The notes under the pieces were generated by a model. The model saw only the letters and a list, made by a program, of their open reading frames with translations. It was not told the DNA's origin and ran no database searches. Below are positions 1 to 8,022 of a DNA stretch of 38,404 nt, piece by piece. A program made the position numbers and the translations under genes. Source of the DNA: an uncultured Bacteroidota bacterium (GTDB lineage: Bacteria; Bacteroidota; Bacteroidia; Chitinophagales; LD1); NCBI GenBank assembly GCA_903927935.1, contig CAIYOV010000226.1:1-38404 (forward strand), given 5' to 3'. Every line of letters begins with the position of its first letter. Position 1 is the stretch's first letter.

Positions 1-406
1 CTACAGCAGAACTTGAATCGTTTTTCAACTGCAAATCTTCTTCACTGTTAATTAGCTCCCAGGTTCCTACCTCTAAGTGCGGAGTAATCAAAGTATCTAC
101 AAATGGATAAACGTTGGTATCTATAGTGTAAGCCATTACTACAGAATCGTAACCTATTGTATCGTAAATAGTAAGAGTGTCAGGAGTGAAGGTAAAGTTC
201 TGCCAAGCCTTGGTGTAAACCTGGTCATCCCCAATTACTAATTGCCAGTTGCGGTAAGTAGTATCATACATCACCGTTTTATCTAAACCGGCAAAAAGAT
301 ATTTATCAAGTTTCCAGGTGCCTACAATCTTTTTTACAAACGCTTTACGGTCGCAGGCAGCGAGTAAAATTACGAGTCCGATAGCAATGAGAATGGTTTT
401 CTTCAC
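1..406 (-). CDS. Small lipoprotein, lipocalin-like (partial, 3' end outside window)
   Basis: The reading frame begins at GTG (406) with MKKTILIAIGLVILLAACDR, a short signal peptide ending in a lipobox with Cys at residue 18, so it is probably an acylated envelope lipoprotein. It runs off the left edge after 135 codons. The start of the mature part (GTWKLDKYL, then GLDKT) and the late stretch QLKNDSS match the next gene upstream (GVWEVYKYL, VDKT, QLRNDTS), so the two are tandem paralogues. The pattern of a Trp near the mature N-terminus followed by alternating strands resembles lipocalin-like lipoproteins of Bacteroidota; that assignment is inference. There is no ATG near the signal peptide, which is why GTG was chosen. 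It lies 27 bp downstream of its paralogue and probably shares its promoter. Confidence 0.75.
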   Translation of the reverse strand, partial: MKKTILIAIGLVILLAACDRKAFVKKIVGTWKLDKYLFAGLDKTVMYDTTYRNWQLVIGDDQVYTKAWQNFTFTPDTLTIYDTIGYDSVVMAYTIDTNVYPFVDTLITPHLEVGTWELINSEEDLQLKNDSSSAV

Positions 407-433
407 GGGGAATAAATGTTTTATGTTTTAAAA

Positions 434-868
434 TTATGGATTGGGTTTGTCTAAATATAACTGCGAAGTATCGTTGCGCAATTGCACATGGTCTTTGGTT
501 AAATTAAAAATGGTGTATTCCCGTTTAAGGGTGTGCGGTATGTAAACGGTGTCGCCTAAAGTATCAAGCACAAATGTGTTGTAAGTGTTTTCTAAAACAA
601 TTTTTTCATCATTGTCAGCAAACGAATAGGTGCCGGTTACGTAAGTTGAATCAGGATTGGTCAGAAACTCGGTAAAACTACCACTATTCGTAAACGTGAT
701 AGTGTAATTTGGGTGTTGGGCTTTAAACTGGTTTGTTTTATCAACGTTGTTCAACAGGTATTTATAAACCTCCCAAACACCATTTAGGTTGTCTTTGTAT
801 ATTTTTTCTTTGCTGCAACCCGCTATTAGCCCTATAATTAAAAGCAGAGAAAGTAATTTTTTACTCAT
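434..868 (-). CDS. Small lipoprotein, lipocalin-like
   Basis: A 144-aa protein with an N-terminal hydrophobic segment ending in GLIAGCSK, a lipobox with Cys at residue 18, so it is predicted to be a lipid-anchored envelope protein. The mature part begins with GVWEVYKYLLNN and contains the strand-rich segments ITFTNSGSFTEF and VTGTYSFADNDEKIVLEN, which look like a small beta-barrel of the lipocalin-like type. It is paralogous to the truncated gene just downstream. A -33/-7 promoter lies immediately upstream, giving a leader of about 15-20 nt. No ligand or specific role can be read from the sequence. Confidence 0.8.
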   Translation of the reverse strand: MSKKLLSLLLIIGLIAGCSKEKIYKDNLNGVWEVYKYLLNNVDKTNQFKAQHPNYTITFTNSGSFTEFLTNPDSTYVTGTYSFADNDEKIVLENTYNTFVLDTLGDTVYIPHTLKREYTIFNLTKDHVQLRNDTSQLYLDKPNP

Positions 869-888
869 GATTTTATTTTTCTGTCGGT

Positions 889-919
889 CGAAGATATAAA
901 GAGAAATTAATTCACTAAA
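889..919 (-). promoter_or_regulatory. Promoter of the lipoprotein pair
   Basis: On the minus strand TTTA (919-916) is followed after 19 nt by TATCTTCG (896-889), a close match to the Bacteroidota TTTG-N19-TAnnTTTG promoter. The same -7 octamer precedes two other genes in this window (1514-1521 and 15397-15404). The lipoprotein ATG lies 20 nt downstream of the box. Confidence 0.6.
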
Positions 920-930
920 TCTTTTTGCGT

Positions 931-1419
931 CTATTTCAATTCCTCAAAAATTCCTGAGGCTTTGTTCTTGCGCACGTTATTCCAGTTAAAAAATTTACCA
1001 TTCATAACCACATACACTCCTTTGGGTAATGTTTGCACAAAGGCAAGTGCGCTTCCAAGATTAAATAAACCGTCAGAACTTCCGAATTTATACGGAACCA
1101 TTGCACCGGTAAGCACGATAGTTTTATTCAGGTCCGCCACGCCCAGCACTTTGGCGGTTATGTCCATGGTGTCTGTGCCGTGTGTAATAACTATTTTTTC
1201 TTCATCACACTGTTTACAATGGCTGACAATGATTTCGCGGTCTGCATCTGTCATTTCTAAGCTGTCAATCATCATAAGTGTGCTGACGCTTACACTCAAA
1301 TTGCTTCTGCCGAGTTTTAAAATTTCGGGCAAGTGTGTGTCTTTGAAGAAAAGCTTTCCATTCAGCTCATCATATTCCTTATCGAAAGTGCCTCCGGTGA
1401 TTAATATTTTTATGGCCAT
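931..1419 (-). CDS. Asparaginase-like protein, N-terminal domain only
   Basis: A 162-aa protein starting MAIKILITGGTFDKEY. The TGGTFD motif near the N-terminus and THGTDTMD about residues 79-86 correspond to the two threonine-containing motifs of type I/II L-asparaginases and glutaminases (Asn to Asp plus ammonia), and TGAMVPYKFGSSDG fits the next conserved block. Full asparaginases are about 330 aa with a second small domain; here only the N-terminal domain is present and the frame ends cleanly at TAG. Short one-domain versions are known in databases, so it need not be a decayed gene, but activity is unproven. An in-frame start 12 nt upstream exists; the ATG at 1419 gives the usual family N-terminus. 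It is divergent from the TonB receptor. Confidence 0.8.
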   Translation of the reverse strand: MAIKILITGGTFDKEYDELNGKLFFKDTHLPEILKLGRSNLSVSVSTLMMIDSLEMTDADREIIVSHCKQCDEEKIVITHGTDTMDITAKVLGVADLNKTIVLTGAMVPYKFGSSDGLFNLGSALAFVQTLPKGVYVVMNGKFFNWNNVRKNKASGIFEELK

Positions 1420-1492
1420 GATTAAATACAAAACTAAAAAACCATTTAAGTGCAGCGAACAGAAAAAACGAGGCAGAAAAGGCAGCCGAAAT

Positions 1493-1521
1493 TTTGCCGT
1501 TTCAATATTTTGTTATCTTCG
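1493..1521 (+). promoter_or_regulatory. Promoter of the TonB-dependent receptor
   Basis: TTTG (1493-1496), 17 nt, then TATCTTCG (1514-1521): a near-consensus Bacteroidota -33/-7 promoter about 40 nt before the receptor ATG. Confidence 0.65.
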
Positions 1522-1561
1522 TCACCGCTCAAAAAAACTAAAACAGAACCCCCCGAATCAA

Positions 1562-4402
1562 ATGAAGAAAGCTTTACTCCTTCTTGCGTTTGTTGTAACA
1601 ACATTCGCTCTATTTGCCCAAACAAAAACAATTTCCGGAACAATTACTGATGCTACGACCAAAGAACCCTTGGTGGGTGCCACTGTTTTAGTAAAAGGAA
1701 CACAAACCGGAACGACCACTGACGCTAATGGAAAATTTACATTAGACGTGCCTGCAGGTGCAAAAGCAATAACGATTTCATATGTGGGCACTATAACCAG
1801 AGATTTGCCTGTTACCAATACAAACTGGAATGTTGCCATGGAACAGGTGGATATTCCCGGTAAAGAAGTGGTGGTTACCTCTTCGCGTGTAGCCGAATCA
1901 ATAAAAACAGCACCCGTGCAGATTGAAAAGATGACCTCCCGCGAAATCAAGAGTGCGGCATCGGGCGATTTTTATCAGAGTATTGGAAATTTTAAGGGAG
2001 TAGATATTGTAACCACCTCAGCTGGTTTTAAAGTAATTAACCTTCGCGGTTTTGGTGATACCCGATCGCTGAGAACAAAACAATTTATTGACGGAGTGGA
2101 TAACGAAGCACCGGGGCTAAACTTTCCTATTGGAAACATGGTAGGTGCCAATGACCTGGATTTAGAGAGTGTAGAAATTATATCCGGTGCGGCCTCTTCG
2201 CTTTACGGAGCTAACGCCATGCAGGGGGTTATTTCTATGCGAAGTAAAAGCCCTTACGACTTTCAGGGGTTGTCGGTTCAGTTAAAAGGCGGAGGAACGA
2301 CTAACCCGGGTCCTTTTATGGATGCACAGGTACGCTATGCTCAGGCATACGGCAAACATCAAAAGCTTGCTTTTAAGTTTACCGGTGAGTATATGCAGAT
2401 GAAAGACTGGACGGCAGATGACGATTCGTTCAACAGATATGGAAATATAAAAACAGACGTAAACGCCTCTTCCAAGCTTCGCGAAAAGCAATACAATCCG
2501 GTTTCGGCCGATTTTACTCAGGAGGATAAAGACAAGATTATAAAACTGAATAGCTGGCTCGATTTTAACCCTATCGCCAGCCCGGGCATTCTGCATTTAA
2601 AAGCACCGGGATACATGGAAAAGGATTTAGCAGACTATAACGCAAAGAGTTTGAAATTTTCTTCCGAACTGCATTACCGTTTTACAAAAGATTTAGAATT
2701 GACCGGTACTTACAAATTCGGTTATGGAACTGCCGTGTATCAGGCAACAGCGCGTTATCAAATTAAGGAGTTTACTTTCCACCAGCCAAAACTGGAGTTA
2801 AAGGGAAAGAACTTTTTCATTCGCGCCTACGGGGCGGTTGAGAATGCGGGAAAGTCATATAACATTGGTTTAACCGGTGCCTATGTATCGCGCGCTGCAG
2901 CGCCCGACTATGTATCGAATTACATCAAAAAATATTTCGATGTAATTGATACACTTACCGGTTTCTGCACAGATTGTATTACCCAGGCACAGGTAGATCA
3001 GGCGCGCACACAAGCTTTAGCTTATGCACAAACAGCTTGGTATCCTGCCGGTTCAAAACAGTTTAAAGACACCTTCAATATGTTGGTGAAGGATGCTAAT
3101 TCGCTGAACGGAACTAAGTTCTACGACAAATCGATGTTGTGGCATGTGGAAGGACAATACGATTGGGACTTTGTAAAATGGTTAGACATTATCACAGGTG
3201 CATCTTATAGAATTTACATGCCTAACTCGCACGGAACAATTTTTGAAGATACTGCAGGTAAGGTGCTTCGCGTGCATGAGGTGGGTGCTTATTTGCAGGC
3301 GACAAAACGATTATTAAAAGATGAAAGCCTGAAAATAATCGGCTCAATACGTGTAGATAAAAACTCTAATTACAAAGCACAGCTTTCGCCACGCGGCTCC
3401 ATCGTTTATACCTACACCGGCAAAAAAAGCGACCATACTTTCCGCGCATCGGTTACTTCGGCATTCAGAACACCTACCCTTCAGGATCAATACCTGTATC
3501 TTGACATCGGAAGGTTATTCTTAGTGGGTAATGCCAATGGTTACACCAATTTATTTACCCGAGAGTCTACACTTAATTATTACCGCACACCAGGTACGGC
3601 AGATGAGAAACAAAACATGGGTTTATTAAAATCAACAGTTTTGGCACCGCTTAAGCCGGAACAGGTTTTTTCGGTTGATTTTGGTTACCGTACCGAGATT
3701 GCCAAAAAGGTGTTTATCGACATTTCTGCCTACTGGAGCCGGTACAGTAACTTTATCGGGTTCCAGCGTGTAGTAAGAACGCTTTCAGGCGATGCTAACG
3801 CTGACCCGAGCTCTTCTGCTTACCAGTCGGCAACCGATTGTATTACAGGAAGCGATTCGTTAAGCAGTAAAGAATCTTCTACAGGTGAGCCACTTTATAA
3901 GGTTTACCAAATGTGGGTGAACGCTACTACCAAGGTTCCATCGTGGGGCGCGGCTATAAGCATTGCTTATTATGTAGGCCACGGAATTACTCCTTATGTG
4001 AACTATACTTATTCTGATTTGGACGATAAAAATTTGAAAAACAACGGGGCTACCGTTCTTTCGGGATTCAACACACCAAAGCATAAAATTAATATTGGAG
4101 TGAGTGCCGCTAGGGTTATTGGCGGGCTTGGCTTTAATGCTAACTTTAAATGGGTAACCAGTTATGCCTGGCAAAGTCCGTTCGCTGATGGAACTGTTCC
4201 AAGTTTCCATACACTTGACTTTCAGGTTTATTATGAAATTGATAAAGCTTATTCAACTATCCGTATAGGAGGTTCGAACATTTATAATAACCGCCACATT
4301 GAGGCCGTTGGTTCACCTAAAATAGGAGGATTGTATTATGTGGGCTGGACGTTTGATTTCAATAACTTTGGAAAGAAGAAAGAAACTGCTTCGGCTAATT
4401 AA
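1562..4402 (+). CDS. TonB-dependent outer-membrane receptor with carboxypeptidase-regulatory-like domain
   Basis: A 946-aa protein. Residues 1-19 form a signal peptide (MKKALLLLAFVVTTFALFAQ). About 22-105 is a CarboxypepD_reg-like beta-sandwich (ISGTITDATTKEPLVGATV), typical of Bacteroidota SusC/RagA-like and related receptors. About 110-235 is the plug (KVINLRGFGDTR, DLESVEIISGAASSLYGANAMQG). The rest is a 22-strand type barrel ending YYVGWTFDFNNF followed by a short polar tail. Such receptors import scarce nutrients (siderophores, vitamins, oligosaccharides) using TonB/ExbBD energy. No SusD partner, hydrolase or iron regulator adjoins it, so the substrate cannot be assigned. The ATG at 1562 was chosen because it opens the signal peptide; the open frame further upstream is antisense to the asparaginase gene. 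Confidence 0.93.
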   Translation: MKKALLLLAFVVTTFALFAQTKTISGTITDATTKEPLVGATVLVKGTQTGTTTDANGKFTLDVPAGAKAITISYVGTITRDLPVTNTNWNVAMEQVDIPGKEVVVTSSRVAESIKTAPVQIEKMTSREIKSAASGDFYQSIGNFKGVDIVTTSAGFKVINLRGFGDTRSLRTKQFIDGVDNEAPGLNFPIGNMVGANDLDLESVEIISGAASSLYGANAMQGVISMRSKSPYDFQGLSVQLKGGGTTNPGPFMDAQVRYAQAYGKHQKLAFKFTGEYMQMKDWTADDDSFNRYGNIKTDVNASSKLREKQYNPVSADFTQEDKDKIIKLNSWLDFNPIASPGILHLKAPGYMEKDLADYNAKSLKFSSELHYRFTKDLELTGTYKFGYGTAVYQATARYQIKEFTFHQPKLELKGKNFFIRAYGAVENAGKSYNIGLTGAYVSRAAAPDYVSNYIKKYFDVIDTLTGFCTDCITQAQVDQARTQALAYAQTAWYPAGSKQFKDTFNMLVKDANSLNGTKFYDKSMLWHVEGQYDWDFVKWLDIITGASYRIYMPNSHGTIFEDTAGKVLRVHEVGAYLQATKRLLKDESLKIIGSIRVDKNSNYKAQLSPRGSIVYTYTGKKSDHTFRASVTSAFRTPTLQDQYLYLDIGRLFLVGNANGYTNLFTRESTLNYYRTPGTADEKQNMGLLKSTVLAPLKPEQVFSVDFGYRTEIAKKVFIDISAYWSRYSNFIGFQRVVRTLSGDANADPSSSAYQSATDCITGSDSLSSKESSTGEPLYKVYQMWVNATTKVPSWGAAISIAYYVGHGITPYVNYTYSDLDDKNLKNNGATVLSGFNTPKHKINIGVSAARVIGGLGFNANFKWVTSYAWQSPFADGTVPSFHTLDFQVYYEIDKAYSTIRIGGSNIYNNRHIEAVGSPKIGGLYYVGWTFDFNNFGKKKETASAN

Positions 4403-4444
4403 TTGGGTAAACTCGGTCTGACTAGCGTCAGACCTAAATATATA

Positions 4445-4474
4445 GCCACCGCAAATTATTGCGGTGGCTTTTTT
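4445..4474 (+). terminator. Terminator of the TonB receptor
   Basis: A perfect 10-bp stem (4445-4454 with 4459-4468), a 4-nt loop and then a run of six T. The convergent gene on the minus strand has its stop codon inside the loop (4456-4458). Confidence 0.85.
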
Positions 4475-4902
4475 GTTTGTGGGTTTTTGGCTTTAGGCGG
4501 AAGTGGCGCACCCTCATTTCTTTTTATACTAATCTGCTTTAGTGTTTTTATGTAATCTGGGTGGCGGGAATATTTTTTTCGTAGTAAAAACGAGTAGTAG
4601 TTTTCTTTCGGGTTGGTGTAATTATTATCCTGCCAACGTTTGTAATATTCGATACACTCCTGCCAGGTTTTAAACCACATATATTTTTTAGTAGCTCTAA
4701 AAGCAAACAGATTGTTCCGCCTCATTAAGTGTTTTGACTGGAACCAACCGGTTTCGAGAATAGCTTGTTTTAAAACAATTTCGGGATGCTTAATATCGGT
4801 TTTAAGAATGTAGGCATATACACTGTCTTTCATCCCAGCCAAAGCAGGGAAGCAGATTAGAGATAACAAACAAATCAGAATAATGGATAAATATTTTTTA
4901 AT
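4456..4902 (-). CDS. Small exported glucosaminidase-like (GH73-type) protein, probable ATT start
   Basis: The recognisable domain covers ILETGWFQSKHLMRRNNLFAF and CIEYYKRWQDNNY, matching the glucosaminidase/FlgJ-type fold (catalytic Glu in the ILETG motif) that cuts the glycan chains of peptidoglycan. With an ATT start at 4902 the protein is 148 aa and opens with a complete signal peptide (KKYLSIILICLLSLICFPALAG). The first conventional alternative, TTG at 4869, would cut that signal peptide in half, and the frame is closed by TAA just upstream. The paralogue at 4959-5348 shows the same ATT-AAA-AAR start. The C-terminus (PKAKNPQTKKPPQ) is low-complexity and its last codons lie in the terminator stem of the opposite gene. 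The domain call is good; the start codon is inference. Confidence 0.72.
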   Translation of the reverse strand: MKKYLSIILICLLSLICFPALAGMKDSVYAYILKTDIKHPEIVLKQAILETGWFQSKHLMRRNNLFAFRATKKYMWFKTWQECIEYYKRWQDNNYTNPKENYYSFLLRKKYSRHPDYIKTLKQISIKRNEGAPLPPKAKNPQTKKPPQ

Positions 4903-4958
4903 AAAATTTGAATTTGGTTAATACGAAGTTAAAATTACTGACGGACACTTTTGGGGAG

Positions 4959-5348
4959 CTACCCTTTTCTAATGCTAACTCTTTTAAGCACATCTACATA
5001 ATCAGGCGAGCCGGAATAATGAATCCGTTTAAGAAAAGAATAGTAGTTCTCACCCTCGTTCTTATAGTGTTTATCTTGCCAGCGCTTGTAATACTCTATA
5101 CTTTCTTTCCAGCTGACAAAGTGCATATATTCTTCGGTAAACCTGAAGGCAAACAGATTATTTCGTTTCATCAGGAATGTTGTACCCAAGTGCCCCGTTT
5201 CCAGCAAGCACTGCTGCATCACAATTTCGGGGTGCTTAATGCCGCAGGCTACAATATAAGCAAACACGCTGTCCTTTTGCTGTGCATCGGCAGTCGATGA
5301 ACAGAACAGGGAGCAGGCAAGAACAGCAATTTGTAGATGCTTTTTAAT
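4959..5348 (-). CDS. Small exported glucosaminidase-like (GH73-type) protein, probable ATT start
   Basis: Tandem paralogue of the gene 56 bp downstream, sharing KHPEIV, LLETG, MKRNNLFAFRFT, SIEYYKRWQDKHY and ENYYSFL. It is a minimal glucosaminidase-like domain, presumably acting on peptidoglycan after export. With ATT at 5348 it is 129 aa and has a signal peptide (KKHLQIAVLACSLFCSSTADA). The frame contains no ATG, GTG or TTG until GTG at 5267, which lies after the signal peptide; upstream it is closed by TAG. Either initiation really is at ATT, as in infC of enterobacteria, or both genes lost their ATG. The conserved Glu of the active-site motif (LLETG) is intact, so there is no other sign of decay. 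Confidence 0.7.
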   Translation of the reverse strand: MKKHLQIAVLACSLFCSSTADAQQKDSVFAYIVACGIKHPEIVMQQCLLETGHLGTTFLMKRNNLFAFRFTEEYMHFVSWKESIEYYKRWQDKHYKNEGENYYSFLKRIHYSGSPDYVDVLKRVSIRKG

Positions 5349-5418
5349 AGCAGAAGCTTTGGTTCGGAGGCAAACCTACCCCAAACTGGGTGGCGATGTT
5401 TACACTTTTCCACGGGTG

Positions 5419-6612
5419 TCAAATCGTCTGTGATGCTATAAAGGCAGTGGTCCAGGCCGCCTGAAAGTTGAACCCTCCGGTAATAGCATCAACATCAAGC
5501 ACTTCGCCCGCAAAATACAGGTCGGGAACCTTTTTGCTTTGCATTGTCCTAAAATCCACCTCTGCCAAATCTACCCCTCCGCTGGTAACAAATTCATCCT
5601 TGTTGGTGCTTTTTCCGGTCACTAAAAAGCGCGAGGCGGTCAGTTCGCGGGCAAGCGAGTCTATTTGTGTGTTCGATAAATCGGCAAAGTTCTTAGTGTT
5701 ATTCTCTGAAAGCCGCTCCCACAATCTTTTAGGTATTTCAAAAAGCGGAGAGGTTGATATGTTTTTCTTTGGGTGGTTTTGTTTGAACTGTTTCAGCGTT
5801 TCTTTTACTGTAGTAAAATCTTTGTTTACCCAGTTTACCTCAAGTTCAAATTTGTGATTGGCTGCTGAAAGTTCGCGCGCAGCCCAGGCGCTTAATCGCA
5901 GTATAGCAGGCCCGCTCATGCCCCAATGTGTAATCAATAACGGCCCGGTTGTTTTTAATTTATGGTTTGAAAGCAGTGATACCCGAGCTTTCTCCACCGA
6001 TAACCCTTCCAGTCCTTTAATTCGATTGTCGGTAATGTTAAAGGTAAAAAGCGATGGCACCGGAGGAACAATTTTGTGTCCAAGCTGTTCGAGTCTTTTC
6101 CAAATACTATGCGATGAACCGGTGGTTACAATCACGGCATCTGCAATCATTGTTTCGTTAGTGCTTGTACTTAATTGCCAACTGCCGTTTGCCCATTGCA
6201 TTTTATCTACCCCGCATTGCACTCTAATCTTCACCCCCAACCGTTTGGCCCCACTCAAAAAACAATCAATAATAGTTTGCGAAGAATCTGTAGCCGGAAA
6301 CATTCTTCCGTCATTTTCTCTTTTTATTTCAACGCCTCTGGCCTTAAACCAAGCAATAGTGTTGGAGGGATTGAAGCGCGTGAACGGACCCAGCAATTGT
6401 TTCTCACCCCGCGGATAAAACTTGACCAACTCCCGTGTATCAAAGCAAGCATGCGTAACGTTACACCTTCCGCCACCGCTTATTTTTACTTTGCTAAGCA
6501 GCGAAGAAGATTTTTCCAATATGGTGATTTTGTATTCGGGATTTTTCTCACCGCAGTTGATGGCCGCAAAAAAACCGGCAGCGCCTCCACCTATAATTAC
6601 TACGTTTTTCAA
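5419..6612 (-). CDS. HI0933/BaiN-family NAD(P)/FAD-dependent oxidoreductase
   Basis: A 397-aa flavoprotein. MKNVVIIGGGAAGFFAA is the N-terminal dinucleotide-binding motif, SGGGRCNVT the second family signature near residue 46, VTTGSSHSIWKRLEQLGH replaces the usual TGG form, and FVTSGGVDLAEVD plus FAGEVLDVDAITGGFNFQ give the C-terminal FAD-contact region. This matches the HI0933 (YhiN/BaiN) family, cytosolic proteins of about 400 aa whose physiological substrate is mostly unknown. It starts 20 bp after hpt and probably shares its transcript. The full length and all signatures are present. Confidence 0.9.
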   Translation of the reverse strand: MKNVVIIGGGAAGFFAAINCGEKNPEYKITILEKSSSLLSKVKISGGGRCNVTHACFDTRELVKFYPRGEKQLLGPFTRFNPSNTIAWFKARGVEIKRENDGRMFPATDSSQTIIDCFLSGAKRLGVKIRVQCGVDKMQWANGSWQLSTSTNETMIADAVIVTTGSSHSIWKRLEQLGHKIVPPVPSLFTFNITDNRIKGLEGLSVEKARVSLLSNHKLKTTGPLLITHWGMSGPAILRLSAWAARELSAANHKFELEVNWVNKDFTTVKETLKQFKQNHPKKNISTSPLFEIPKRLWERLSENNTKNFADLSNTQIDSLARELTASRFLVTGKSTNKDEFVTSGGVDLAEVDFRTMQSKKVPDLYFAGEVLDVDAITGGFNFQAAWTTAFIASQTI

Positions 6613-6632
6613 GGAGTGTATTTAAGCTCCCT

Positions 6633-7187
6633 TTAGGGAGTTTGGGGGTCTTCGGTTACCTGATAAATATCGCGGAGGTTTCTGCCAAGCCCATCGTAAT
6701 CGAGCCCGTACCCAACAATAAACTCATTCGGTATCTCCATGCCCACGTAATCAATTTTAAAATCGTGTTTTATAGCATGGGGCTTATAAAGCAGCGATGC
6801 AATTTTCAGCGAAGCCGGGTTCTTTTCGTAGAATATCGGAAGAATATTAGCGAGGGTGTTTCCCGTGTCTACAATATCTTCAATAATAATGATGTGCCGC
6901 CCTTCAATATTTTCATTTAAGCCAATTAAAGTAGCGACCTGGCCTGTAGAGTTGGCTCCTTCGTATGAAGCGGCTTTAATAAAGCAAAGCTCACAGTCCA
7001 GCATCAATTCTTTAATCAAGTCAGAAGCAAACATAAACGAACCATTCAGTATGGGCACCAATAGCGGACGTTTGCCTATGTAATCTTCATTAATCTGATG
7101 GGCTATATTGCGGATAGCAGTAAGAATTTCATTCTCACTTTTGTATAGTCGGAAGGTTTTGTCGTTAAGCCGGACCCGCTTTTCCAT
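6633..7187 (-). CDS. hpt: Hypoxanthine phosphoribosyltransferase
   Basis: A 184-aa type I phosphoribosyltransferase that converts hypoxanthine (often also guanine) and PRPP to IMP (GMP) in purine salvage. IIIIEDIVDTGNTL is the 13-residue PRPP-binding motif, PILNGSFMFASDL is the flexible-loop and pyrophosphate region, and DYVGMEIPNEFIVGYGLDY is the conserved C-terminal purine-binding segment. The frame is open for 18 nt more upstream, but the only start there is a TTG that lies inside the -7 promoter box, so the ATG at 7187 is chosen. It is followed by the HI0933-type gene. The stop codon sits in the loop of a short 5-bp stem (6627-6640), which has no T run. Confidence 0.92.
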   Translation of the reverse strand: MEKRVRLNDKTFRLYKSENEILTAIRNIAHQINEDYIGKRPLLVPILNGSFMFASDLIKELMLDCELCFIKAASYEGANSTGQVATLIGLNENIEGRHIIIIEDIVDTGNTLANILPIFYEKNPASLKIASLLYKPHAIKHDFKIDYVGMEIPNEFIVGYGLDYDGLGRNLRDIYQVTEDPQTP

Positions 7188-7202
7188 TCGTCTTGGTTTC
7201 GC

Positions 7203-7210
7203 CAAATATA
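7203..7210 (-). promoter_or_regulatory. -7 box of hpt, very short leader
   Basis: TATATTTG on the minus strand matches TAnnTTTG exactly and ends 15 nt before the hpt ATG. No clear -33 TTTG at the right distance was seen. A start about 5-7 nt downstream of the box would give a leader of under 10 nt. Confidence 0.5.
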
Positions 7211-7251
7211 TGAAAGACAGACAAATAGTATATAAACTGCAAAAATCCGCT

Positions 7252-7923
7252 CTACTTCTTCAGTTTATCGGCAAAATATTTTTCAAACTTCTCCACCTTA
7301 GGCACAATCACATACGTGCAGTATGAATTTTTCTCTTTGTTCAGGTTGTAATAATTCTGATGATAATCTTCGGCTTTGTAGAAAACATCAAAAGCTGTGA
7401 CTTCCGTCACAATCGGGTCGTTGAATGCCCCGCTTTTATCTAAACCGCTTTTAATATCATCGGCAACTTTCTTCTGTTCCTCGTTGCGGTAAAATATGAC
7501 CGAGCGGTATTGCGTTCCTTCATCGCCTCCCTGTTTGTTTAAAGTAGTGGGGTCATGCGTTTTAAAAAACACCTGCAATATTTCAGCCAAGGGAATTTTG
7601 TTGGCGTCATATACAATTTGTGTGCACTCGGCATGTCCGGTTAAACTGCTACAAACTTCTTTGTAGGTCGGGTTCTTTACTTTGCCACCGCTGTAACCGG
7701 ACTCAACAGAAACAACTCCGTTTAATCTTTGAAAAATTGCTTCGGTGCACCAAAAACACCCTCCGCCAAAAGTGATGGTATCTAACTTTGTATTTGTGTC
7801 CATAGCCATTGTAGAATTATTTTTTGTTGAAGATAATTTAGCCGTATTGTTTTTTTGTGCGCACGAATTAAGCGAAGTCAAAATAAAAAACGCGAGAAAG
7901 AAGCTTGAAATTTTGTTGTGCAT
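7252..7923 (-). CDS. msrA: Peptide-methionine (S)-S-oxide reductase, lipoprotein form
   Basis: A 223-aa protein. Residues 1-20 are a lipoprotein signal with Cys21 (LNSCAQ), followed by a Ser/Thr/Asn-rich linker and the MsrA domain from about residue 46. FGGGCFWCTE (Cys56 catalytic, Cys59) is the active-site motif; GYSGG, HAECTQIVYD, FFKTHDPTTLNKQGGDEGTQYRS and AEDYHQNYY are the further family signatures. It reduces the S-form of methionine sulfoxide in oxidised proteins. The lipobox places this copy in the envelope, where it would repair exported proteins. No msrB is fused or adjacent. It lies between hpt and the LysM gene with its own spacing on both sides. Confidence 0.94.
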   Translation of the reverse strand: MHNKISSFFLAFFILTSLNSCAQKNNTAKLSSTKNNSTMAMDTNTKLDTITFGGGCFWCTEAIFQRLNGVVSVESGYSGGKVKNPTYKEVCSSLTGHAECTQIVYDANKIPLAEILQVFFKTHDPTTLNKQGGDEGTQYRSVIFYRNEEQKKVADDIKSGLDKSGAFNDPIVTEVTAFDVFYKAEDYHQNYYNLNKEKNSYCTYVIVPKVEKFEKYFADKLKK

Positions 7924-7973
7924 ATTTTATTAATTCTATTGTATAAACAGAGTTTTACTTGCAAAGTTCAAAT

Positions 7974-8010
7974 AAAAAAACGCAGAACAGATTTCTGTCC
8001 TGCGTTTTTT
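7974..8010 (-). terminator. Bidirectional-looking terminator after the glucosaminidase-LysM gene
   Basis: Stem 7981-7990 with 7995-8004 (one mismatch) around a 4-nt loop. It is flanked by seven A on the left, which read as T on the minus strand, and by six T on the right. It follows the minus-strand gene ending at 8023 and separates it from msrA. Confidence 0.8.
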
Positions 8011-8022
8011 TATTCAGCCTTA

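Noticed and set aside
962-1561. Upstream extension of the TonB receptor frame
   Set aside because: It is antisense to the asparaginase-like gene and runs through the receptor promoter; the signal peptide begins at 1562.
1562-4402. SusC of a polysaccharide utilisation locus
   Set aside because: No SusD, glycoside hydrolase or regulator lies next to the receptor.
6627-6640. Terminator after hpt
   Set aside because: The stem is only 5 bp and has no T run on the minus strand; the next gene follows after 20 bp.
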